NCBI GenBank assembly: GCA_022865525.1
Contig: JALHSV010000495.1
Span: 1-5,295 of the forward strand
Length of the DNA stretch: 5,295 bases
Reading direction: 5' to 3'
Source of the DNA: Thermodesulfovibrionales bacterium
GTDB lineage: Bacteria > Nitrospirota > Thermodesulfovibrionia > Thermodesulfovibrionales > SM23-35
The notes under the pieces were generated by a model, which saw only the letters and a list, made by a program, of their open reading frames with translations, searched no databases and was not told the DNA's origin. Each line of letters starts with the position of its first letter. The stretch's first letter is position 1. Position numbers and translations under genes: made by a program. Of the stretch, positions 1-5,295 are shown piece by piece.

Positions 1-1496
1 CCATCATGGCACTCGTGCTGGGCATGTTTGTATAACTCATCGCATCGATCGTTCCTGCATATGAAGCCTCGAAAATCAGGCCTCATGAGACTTCACGGGA
101 AGGTTCATTTGAAGGCAGATACAGGCGATACCAGAAATCAGTTTCCGTTGCGGGCATTCTCTGCATCTTCTCCGGCCTGATCATATCGTATCTGGATTAC
201 CGGAATACTCCTTTTGCATTTCCCCTTCTCGCCTATATCGGTATCCTCTTTATCATCGGGGGTTTTACGCTCATCTCTCCGTTCTATCTGAGTCTTATGC
301 TCAGGTTTTTTGAACGGCCTGCAAAACGCCTGTTCCGGTCAATGGGAAACATCACCTTAGGTGATATGAGAGGGAGCACATACAGGTTTTCTGTTGCCCT
401 CATGAGTGTAGCCATCAGCAGCGCTCTGATTATTGCACTCCTGATACTGATATTCTCCCTGAGAGGATCCCTTCAGGCATGGATAAACAAAAACATAACA
501 GCCGACATCTATATCAAACCTGCATCCTGCAGGGCAAATTACTGTTTTTATCCGATGTCTGAGGAAGTGGTCAGGATCGTGGAGAGCTTTCCCGAGGTCG
601 AAGGAGTCGACAGATTCCGCGGGCTGCACCTTGATCTGCACGGGAAAAAAGTTATAGCAGGTTTTGCGGATATTCAGGTCAAGAGAAAATATATAAACAG
701 GATGTATGCTGACAGGGAATACGAGGAAATCCTGAAAGAGATGGAGGGGGATGAACAGGTTGCAGGCATCTCTGAATACCTGAGCATACAATACGGTCTC
801 AAGAAAAATGATACGATCGCATTAAAATCGCCGGCAGGTAACGTGGCATTCAGAATCAATGACGTCTCCTCGAGCTACTCGACAACCTCAGGTTTTGTCT
901 ATATTGACCGGAAATGGTTACACAGATACTGGGGGCTTGATGATACGACGCAGATAAGTGTTTATGTGAGCAGAGATACGGCTCTAAATCAGTTTATCCC
1001 CAGGCTGAAAGAGAGACTGCTGCCTGAATATTCTCTCGAGATCTGGAACAACCGGGAATTGAAAGATAAGGTAATGGATATCTTCAATACAAGCTTCGCG
1101 ATTACCTATGCAATTGAGTTCATTTCGATCATGGTGTCTCTGATCGGGGTGATTACCGCACTCCTATCGCTTGTGATTGAACGGAGAAGAGAAATCAGCA
1201 TTATCCGGTACTTGGGTGGAAGCTGGAAACAGATACAGCAGACGCTCATGCTCTCTGCAGGAATCATAGGAATCTCAGGAATTATCCTTGGTACACTCCT
1301 TGGATCCCTGATGAGCATGATCCTGATCCAGGTGGTCAACAAAATCTCCTTCGGGTGGGAGATACATTTCAGGATCCCCTTGATTATTCTTGTTACCATT
1401 CTCATTATTGTCTTCCTGACCACGGTATTCGCAGGATATCTGCCGTCAAAGGTTGCGAGGAAAATAGACCCGACGAGATTTGTGAGCTTCGAGTAA
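1..1496 (+). pseudogene. FtsX-family ABC transporter permease, 3' part, interrupted by an in-frame TAA
   Basis: Inner-membrane permease of the MacB/LolC/FtsX type, which works with an ATPase partner to move lipoproteins, lipids or peptides or to act mechanically; the substrate cannot be told. The frame begins before the window. It shows the end of a first FtsX domain (a hydrophobic stretch, then PAYEASKIRP), a linker with two membrane segments (about 155-205 and 215-300), and a second FtsX module. That module has one helix near 390-465, a periplasmic domain to about 1085, and three terminal helices ending in GYLPSKVARKIDP. A TAA at 33-35 interrupts the first domain tail. The frame is then open for 486 codons to the TAA at 1494. 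The first ATG after the TAA (297) lies inside a hydrophobic segment without a clear ribosome site, so it is probably internal and not a real start. Relatedness to AttF/AttG-type permeases is possible but unproven. Family call sure; inactivation likely but could be a base error. Confidence 0.85.
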
Positions 1497-1571
1497 TCAT
1501 AAGAAGTGCATACGGGAATGAGCAAAAATACAATATCTGCCGGCATATAGAAAATTTATGAATAAGGCAGG

Positions 1572-2339
1572 TTAGGTGCTTTTCCCTAATTTATGAAGGA
1601 TCATGCCGATATATTTATTGATGGGATTTGTTCTCTTCAGATAGGGAATAACGGGGTTTTTTCGCATACCGAGTTTTCGCGCTTCCCACAAAAGGTCTTT
1701 ATTTTCTTCGTCATATGAGAGCCCTTTTTGAAAAGCCTCGATTGCATCTTGTTTCTTTCCGGCAGCGATATATGCCCGCCCAAGGTTCAGGTAGAAGGTC
1801 GGAAAAAAAATTTCCTTGCTCACCGGTGACCGGTCGTTAAGCATATCCAATGCCTGCTTGCAGGTGTCTATGCCGTAAGCAAGGTTTTTATTGATAACTG
1901 CTTCAAGGCAGCCGTAGTAAGAAAGGAGAAAAGGTTCATCAGGATATTCCAAAAGGGCAGCGTTGAGAAGATCGAGAGCACGCCTGTTATTCTTTTTCTG
2001 AAGCAGGATTTTTACCTCATCAAGATAATCTGAAGGTGTCTTAGCTTTTTTCAGGCTCTCTTCCCTGAGGATTTCGATGATCATTTCATGTTGCCGGTGT
2101 ATGAGACCCAATAATTTTTTCCCTGCGGCAGGGGCACCCGTGAACTCTTTCAGGTCTAAATCTCTTGTGAACAATATCTTGCCACCGAGATATACCTTCG
2201 TTGAGATGCGCTGGTTCTTCGGTGCAAGATCATCTGTGAGGATAAGATATTTATTGCCGTCGATAGTAATAGTCGTGCTGACATCTTTATGGAGAAGTGT
2301 CTTGATCTTTATGGAGTCTTCCTTTTTCATCCTCACCAT
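1572..2339 (-). CDS. Tetratricopeptide-repeat protein of unknown function
   Basis: A 255-residue protein without signal peptide or membrane helix, so probably cytosolic. The N-terminal part (about 1-95) is a beta-rich region I do not recognise. It reads ITIDGNKYLILTDDL and then KVYLGGKILFTRD, followed by a charged helix. The C-terminal half carries TPR-like helix pairs at about 104-135 (NNRRALDLLNAALLEYPDE), 136-169 (degenerate) and 181-214 (a canonical repeat with LGRAYIAAGKKQDAIEAFQKG). The basic tail contains RKNPVIPYLKRTNPINKYIG. TPRs bind partner proteins; no partner is evident. It is convergent with the permease gene, 75 bp apart. The start is uncertain: ATG at 2339 has only a weak AAGA upstream, and a second ATG at 2330 is preceded directly by GGTGAGG, which is too close for an ordinary ribosome site. 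A -10-like box lies at 2361-2366. Confidence 0.85.
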   Translation of the reverse strand: MVRMKKEDSIKIKTLLHKDVSTTITIDGNKYLILTDDLAPKNQRISTKVYLGGKILFTRDLDLKEFTGAPAAGKKLLGLIHRQHEMIIEILREESLKKAKTPSDYLDEVKILLQKKNNRRALDLLNAALLEYPDEPFLLSYYGCLEAVINKNLAYGIDTCKQALDMLNDRSPVSKEIFFPTFYLNLGRAYIAAGKKQDAIEAFQKGLSYDEENKDLLWEARKLGMRKNPVIPYLKRTNPINKYIGMILHKLGKST

Positions 2340-2360
2340 ATCTTAGCATGACATGGATAC

Positions 2361-2366
2361 ATTATA
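2361..2366 (-). promoter_or_regulatory. Putative -10 box for the TPR gene
   Basis: A perfect TATAAT on the minus strand, about 22 bp upstream of the 2339 ATG. It predicts transcription starting near 2354 and a leader of only about 15 nt. No good -35 hexamer is visible at 17 bp (TCTCTG), so the assignment rests on the -10 match and its position in an 87-bp gap between two same-strand genes. Confidence 0.35.
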
Positions 2367-2426
2367 ATAATTTTCAGAACACACAGAGAATATATGCGGC
2401 TTTCGTCAGGGTGCATGTTTCTATCG

Positions 2427-2630
2427 TTACATATTGAAAGAGCTTCTCGATAAAACAACTCCAAAGTAAATACCTGCAATGCCAGCAATAATATAAGCGA
2501 TGGAAGTTAGTTTCTTTACGGACTCGTCTTTCTTTGCCAAGGATACAATGCCGGAGATGAATGCAACCAACCCAACCAACATAAGGTTAATTCCAATAAC
2601 AAGACTGAAAATATTATTCAGAGTACCCAT
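2427..2630 (-). CDS. Small two-helix membrane protein, unknown
   Basis: A 67-residue protein with two predicted membrane segments, about residues 7-30 (FSLVIGINLMLVGLVAFISG) and 41-60 (LTSIAYIIAGIAGIYFGVVL). They are joined by a short, highly charged loop (AKKDESVKK), which suggests a hairpin with the loop on the cytoplasmic side. No family is recognised. I chose the ATG at 2630 because AAGG sits 7 nt upstream. A longer version from TTG at 2660 would add ten residues with no ribosome site of its own. Two TATAAT boxes lie just upstream, favouring a real, separately transcribed gene. The next gene downstream on the same strand, the TPR protein, starts 87 bp away. Confidence 0.65.
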   Translation of the reverse strand: MGTLNNIFSLVIGINLMLVGLVAFISGIVSLAKKDESVKKLTSIAYIIAGIAGIYFGVVLSRSSFNM

Positions 2631-2842
2631 TTGGTAGCCTTGAGAAATAGAAGCTAACAATTATAGTACGTAGTCTGTCCCATTATAACAGATGAACTCC
2701 ATAAAGATTTCAGTAAGGCTTCTTGCAGACGGAAGCGAATGAGGATCAGCGGATTATTCTCAGCGGGATGAAATGTTAAAGTTGAAAATTATAGAATAAT
2801 GATATGAAGCACGAAGAAAGTCTTCACACAGAGAAACAGGTA
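2631..2842. other. Intergenic stretch without a recognised gene
   Basis: Apart from the two -10-like boxes at its left end, I see no gene, RNA gene or clear terminator here. A short imperfect hairpin (CTTC/GAAG around 2719-2735) is too weak to name. On the plus strand a TTGAAA near 2780 followed by an AT-rich stretch could be a promoter, but there is no credible plus-strand gene for it to serve. Confidence 0.5.
2660..2687 (-). promoter_or_regulatory. Two candidate -10 boxes for the small membrane protein
   Basis: Minus-strand TATAAT occurs twice, at 2682-2687 and 2660-2665, giving leaders of roughly 45 and 23 nt before the ATG at 2630. Neither has a convincing -35 hexamer at 17 bp. One of the two is plausibly the promoter; the sequence does not decide which. 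Confidence 0.35.
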
Positions 2843-3131
2843 TTAGCGACAGATTGTATCCATCTGCATCAAAAAATAATCAAGAGAATAAGCAGGGGCA
2901 TTCCTTTTGATAAAAGACCGGACCTCATTCTCTGGGTATGTCATTTCCCCCTGCCGTGCATTTCTTTGGTTCAATGTCCTGTAATCGTAAAAGGCACTCC
3001 ATGCCCACATGAAGGACCATATAGCCGAAACTAACTGGGTCATTGAACATTTACGGAAGCTTACCAGTTGCAACTTCCAAGGGATTCTCAATGTTTCGCC
3101 CCGGAAGAAACATGTCCTTTTCTCACTGCCA
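2843..3131 (-). CDS. Orphan reading frame in the 3' exon of the intron, doubtful gene
   Basis: An open minus-strand frame running from the predicted intron 3' junction to a TAA at 2843-2845. The encoded peptide includes LVSAIWSFMWAWSAFYDYRTLNQ and ends DYFLMQMDTICR; I recognise no family. Within the exon the first usable start is TTG at 3091 with a weak GGGG upstream. If the intron is excised, the frame joins without a stop to the 5' exon, where an ATG at 5067-5065 would give a 97-residue product with the intron splitting codon 2. The tryptophan-rich composition and poor start signals leave open that it is a chance frame or a remnant of a mobile element. Confidence 0.25.
3091..3113. repeat. 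Inverted repeat (7-bp stem, 9-nt loop)
   Basis: ATGTTTC at 3091-3097 and GAAACAT at 3107-3113 are perfect inverted copies around GCCCCGGAA. There is no following T-run on either strand, so it is not an obvious terminator. A further GGAAG/CTTCC arm pair flanks an AGTTGCAACT palindrome at about 3055-3079, so the intron 3' exon is unusually rich in hairpins. Confidence 0.5.
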
Positions 3132-3188
3132 GTAGAGTAGAGAACTGGCGTAGTGGCCGGTCGGCTCTATCTCCAGTTCCCCCTCATC
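3132..3188 (-). ncRNA. Group II intron domain VI and 3' splice site
   Basis: After domain V comes GATGAGG and a nine-pair stem, GGGAACTGG with CCAGTTCTC, with one G-T pair. The tail TACTCTAC follows. The A seven bases from the end is the expected lariat branch point. The 3' exon then starts with TGGCAGTGAG. An end one base further on cannot be excluded. Confidence 0.75.
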
Positions 3189-3221
3189 AAACCGTACGTT
3201 CGGTTTTCCCGAATACGGCTT
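3189..3221 (-). ncRNA. Group II intron domain V
   Basis: The catalytic hairpin of the ribozyme, 33 nt, located five bases after the RT stop codon. The lower stem AAGCCGTA pairs with TACGGTTT and contains the AGC catalytic triad. A two-base bulge (CG) follows, and the upper stem TTCGG/CCGAA is capped by a GAAAA loop. The pattern fits the conserved domain V shape (5' RAGCCGTA, 3' TACGGTTY), so the RNA core looks intact. Confidence 0.88.
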
Positions 3222-3226
3222 TCCAA

Positions 3227-4554
3227 TTATCTTCTTCCGGAGGCTTTCGCAGATTGAGTCCATGGGGCAGTCGTTGGCACTTTGTATAGGCCCAAGGCTT
3301 CATAATAGTATTTATCCGGAAACGCCTTATAGCCAAGGCTGTGATGATGATGTTTCCGGCGTATATAAATACGCATCCTATAGCCCAGGTAATATCTCAA
3401 AGCAGACATTGCTGAGGTACAGTTGCCGTAGTAGAAGTAACCCACCCATCCTCTGACGACTTCATTCACTCTCCGGATTACCGCCTCGGTCGGCGTTGCA
3501 CTATATCGCTCAGTGGTCAACTGCCTGATCTCTGACCGGATATGCTTCATCGCCTTCTTGGAGGTTCAGTGAAAGGAAATAGGCAACCACTCTTCCGTCC
3601 ATTCCGCATTACTATGCGGAATCCCAAAAAGTCAAAGCTTTCCCGTCGTGTATCGACGACTCTCGTCTTTGCTTCATTCAGGATCAGCCCGAGGTCACTA
3701 AGCACTGCTTTCAGTCCCTTGAGTATCCGTTCGGAGGTGCCATCGCATAGAATGACAACATCGTCCGCATAGCGGACGAGGCGTGCGCCTAATCTTTCCT
3801 GTACTTTCTTGACTTTCCATAAGGTGTCCAGAACGTTCAGGTAGATGTTGGCCAGAAGCGGAGAGATTACTCCGCCTTGCGGCGTCTCCTTGTCATTACC
3901 CTTGTATTCCTTCTTCCCATCTTCACGTTCTTCCACAACTGGCGCTTCTAACCACATCTTAATCAACCTCAGTATGTTCTTGTCCACGATGCGCTTTGCT
4001 ACCAGTCGCATCAGTTTATCGTGAGGAATGGTGTCAAAATACTTGGAGATATCGGCATCGATAACATCCATTTTGCCCTGAAGGAGATGCGCTTTCACAT
4101 CGCCCACCGCCTGATGGGCATTCCGCTTCGGCCTGAATCCGTACGAATTGTCTTGAAAGTCGGCTTCAAATATGGGCTCGACTATTATCTTCACGGCCAT
4201 CTGCACTACCCTGTCTCTGATCGTCGGAATCCCAAGCGGCCGTTTGCCTCCACTTGTCTTAGGGATATATACCCTTCGTACAGGTTGAGGCTTATACTCT
4301 TTCCGCTTCAGTTCACCGACGATTGCCTTAAGATATTCCTCAACTCCTCTTTCCTTGTCCTCTATGCGTTCAAAGGTTTCGCCGTCTACTCCCGGCGCCC
4401 CCTTGTTCGCTCTGACAAGATTATAGGCGTGGGTCAGGATATCCAACCTGTAAATCTTGTCGTAGAGGAGATAGAATCGGTACTCCTTTTCCTGCTTGGC
4501 CTTCTGGTATAGTTTCCTCTGAAGTTCCCGGATTTTTTCCGGAGTTTCCAGCAT
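3227..4554 (-). pseudogene. ltrA: Group II intron reverse transcriptase/maturase, split by a -1 frameshift
   Basis: Encodes the intron protein that binds the intron RNA, promotes splicing and copies it into DNA. The start at 4554 is set by AAGGAG eight bases upstream. Repaired, the protein would be 442 residues. Visible motifs are RANKGAPGVDG (48-58), RPLGIPTIRDRVVQMA (105-120), SYGFRPKRNAHQA, DADIS with catalytic D168, TPQGGVISPLLANIYLN (224-240), YADD (262-265, metal-binding) and FDFLGF. The X/maturase domain has GWVGYFYYGN, then LGYRMRIYIRRK and YYEALGLYKVP. Near 3560-3564 one base is missing: the frame reads EPPRRR-stop, whereas the adjacent frame continues SKKAMKHIRSEIRQL as expected of the family. 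The first ORF therefore ends at 3547 with all polymerase motifs; the maturase part (3550-3227) is in another frame, starting at an ATG that overlaps the stop as ATGA. There is no endonuclease domain. Family certain; the lesion may be real or a sequencing error. Confidence 0.93.
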
Positions 4555-5062
4555 TACGCAATCTCCTTTCCTTCTCTTCTTCAGAAACGTGATAAAGGCA
4601 TTGCCCCTTCCCTCTCTCAAAGTTATGCTGTCTTTGAGATGCTAACGGTAGTATGGGCAACTCCGACTCCCGCACCGACCCGGTGAAATTTCGTTGCCTT
4701 ATATTCACTGGTTGCCCCCTGAAGGCATCGGTACGGCCCTCCCGTGTTCATTATCGTATGGCTTCCCCTGCGTGTCGCCCCTGTTACCCCGGAAGTCCAT
4801 CTATCGGTTGCGATAGTTATGGTTAGGATAGATGCTTCGGTCTTCCCCTTTGTAGGACAGGGTCGACAACTCCATTCCGTTTTATCGAGGCTACATCCGA
4901 GTTCGCTCGCGCTACGACCCGCAGGATCGCTCAGCTCCCTTTCGGAGCCTTTGTCAAGAAACTTAGTGTCTCAGGTTACCCTTTACACCTCCTTCAAGCT
5001 ACGTGGGTGAACTACCGAATTCCCACGGCTGGACTTTAACCAGCAAGTCATACGTTTTACAC
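4555..5062 (-). ncRNA. Group II intron domains I-III (5' ribozyme part)
   Basis: About 500 nt upstream of the RT with no gene of its own and many stable helices. Hairpins include GCTGG/CCAGC at 5028-5044, CGTGGG/CCCACG at 5002-5027, GCTCC/GGAGC at 4934-4948 and CATCTATC/GATAGATG at 4798-4834. The length and helix density match domains I-III plus the start of domain IV in ORF-bearing group II introns. Open frames here, for example 4421-4708 on the minus strand and 4744-5010 on the plus strand, have no protein-like content and are accidental. EBS1 and EBS2 loops were not identified with confidence. Confidence 0.75.
4563..4568 (-). promoter_or_regulatory. Ribosome binding site of the intron RT
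   Basis: AAGGAG on the minus strand, separated by eight bases from the ATG at 4554. This decides that start over an in-frame ATG at 4620, which would add 22 residues of intron-RNA sequence unlike an RT N-terminus. Confidence 0.75.
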
Positions 5063-5136
5063 GGCATACCCTGCAAAGAAACAGGATCAGCAGTGCGAAA
5101 AAATTGACGATTATGGAAAGAAAGTTTGTGTTGATG

Positions 5137-5188
5137 AAAACGAAAGAGGCAGAGAAGTTGTCCTTTGGTGAAAGGTTCCTCTGCCTCT
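5137..5188 (-). terminator. Rho-independent terminator, minus strand
   Basis: A ten-pair stem, AGAGGCAGAG (5145-5154) with CTCTGCCTCT (5179-5188), encloses an inner CCTTT/AAAGG hairpin with a GGTG loop (5162-5175). On the minus strand it is followed by TTTCGTTTT, a T-rich tract, and it lies 13 bp beyond the stop codon of the reading frame ending at 5202. Both facts favour termination of a minus-strand transcript. The plus strand has only a short TCTT after the stem. Confidence 0.7.
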
Positions 5189-5201
5189 CTTATGACAATA
5201 A

Positions 5202-5285
5202 TTAATTCTTAAATCTTCTTCTCAGAAGCCCAACTCCTGCAAGCCCTGCACCTAAGGGCACAAAAAATAATTTACATTTTTTTCT
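5202..5285 (-). pseudogene. C-terminal fragment with PEP-CTERM-like sorting tail
   Basis: Twenty-seven codons before a TAA at 5202-5204 encode LFFVPLGAGLAGVGLLRRRFKN preceded by lysines. The hydrophobic stretch with a GAGLAG core and the RRRFKN basic end are typical of PEP-CTERM sorting signals, which anchor exported proteins for processing by exosortase in Gram-negative bacteria making exopolysaccharide. The PEP motif itself is not seen. An in-frame TGA at 5286-5288 lies directly upstream, next to runs of seven A and six T on the coding strand, so a frameshift in a homopolymer could have cut the tail from its gene. The remainder would lie right of the window. The following terminator supports this as the true end of a gene. 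Confidence 0.45.
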
Positions 5286-5295
5286 TCAACCTGAA

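Larger units (their letters stand above)
3132..5062 (-). mobile_element. Group II intron with LtrA-type reverse transcriptase, frameshifted
   Basis: A self-splicing retroelement of about 1.93 kb. The 5' end is placed at 5062, where the minus strand reads GTGTAAAACG, close to the GTGYG consensus. The 3' end is placed at 3132, after TACTCTAC, with a candidate branch-point A seven bases from the end. In between are structured domains I-III, a reverse transcriptase gene in domain IV, domain V directly behind the RT stop codon, and domain VI. The RT has no HNH endonuclease domain after the maturase region, so mobility, if any, would depend on replication-fork or single-stranded targets. The 5' boundary is less sure than the 3' one, because I could not identify an EBS1 loop fully matching the last exon bases (TATGCC). 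The RT frameshift suggests this copy cannot move alone but may still splice with help in trans. Confidence 0.88.

Noticed and set aside
297..299. ATG at 297 as the start of a separate single-FtsX permease
   Set aside because: The frame is family-like for 260 bp before it, the ATG lies inside a hydrophobic segment, and no clear ribosome site precedes it.
357..791. 144-codon minus-strand ORF under the permease
   Set aside because: It lies antisense to a well-supported FtsX coding frame and shows no domain or ribosome site; a shadow frame.
1497..1571. Terminator between the convergent permease and TPR genes
   Set aside because: Only a GCCGGC palindrome in an imperfect ATAT-flanked repeat is present, without a T-run at the right place.
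2804..3034. 76-codon plus-strand ORF
   Set aside because: No ribosome site or recognisable motif, and it overlaps a minus-strand frame of equal or better quality.
3547..3567. Programmed -1 frameshift in the RT
   Set aside because: No X-XXY-YYZ slippery heptamer or following stem is seen, and group II intron RTs are normally a single frame; a lost base is simpler.
4021..4512. 163-codon plus-strand ORF
   Set aside because: It is antisense to the RT polymerase domain, which carries all the expected motifs in the other strand; the plus frame looks like no protein.
4421..4708. 95-codon minus-strand ORF overlapping the RT start
   Set aside because: It covers intron RNA helices and the RT N-terminus in another frame; composition is not protein-like.
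5090..5097. GTGCG on the plus strand as an intron 5' end
   Set aside because: The intron RT, domain V and domain VI are all on the minus strand, so a plus-strand GTGCG cannot be its 5' splice site.
3124..5097. Integron attC site as the intron target
   Set aside because: The joined exon shows an inverted repeat, but I find no GTTRRRY/RYYYAAC core sites or integron gene nearby.

Overview
The window looks like chromosomal DNA from a Gram-negative, mid-GC bacterium. A weak guess is a Nitrospirota- or Desulfobacterota-like lineage. That rests on a two-FtsX-domain ABC permease, a cytosolic TPR protein, an LtrA-type group II intron, and a C-terminal tail near the right edge that resembles a PEP-CTERM sorting signal. 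No sequence search was run, so taxonomy is inference only.

Layout. Positions 1-1496 (+) hold the back half of a large FtsX-family ABC permease. Its frame contains one in-frame TAA at 33-35 and is otherwise open to the natural stop, so the gene looks freshly broken, recoded or mis-sequenced. Facing it on the minus strand are a TPR-repeat protein (1572-2339) and a small two-helix membrane protein (2427-2630). Each has a TATAAT-like -10 box upstream. The stretch 2631-3131 has no recognisable gene apart from an orphan minus-strand reading frame ending at 2843, and it contains short hairpins.

From about 5062 down to about 3132 (minus strand) lies a nearly complete group II intron of about 1.93 kb. 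It has structured 5' domains (about 4555-5062), a reverse transcriptase/maturase gene in domain IV (4554-3227), a domain V hairpin (3189-3221) and a domain VI ending in TACTCTAC. The RT carries a one-base deletion near 3560-3564 that separates the polymerase domain from the maturase (X) domain, so the copy is probably defective for mobility. Excising the intron rejoins an inverted repeat and an open reading frame in the flanking DNA. To the right (5137-5295) are a minus-strand terminator hairpin and the end of a degraded or frameshifted gene with a PEP-CTERM-like tail.

The genes do not form an evident pathway. The theme is decay: three interrupted frames (permease, RT, right-edge tail) in 5.3 kb, each explicable by a single-base change. 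That pattern fits either a degrading accessory region or an assembly with residual base errors. I see no convincing new biological system. The most distinctive items are the intron, its palindromic target and the split RT.
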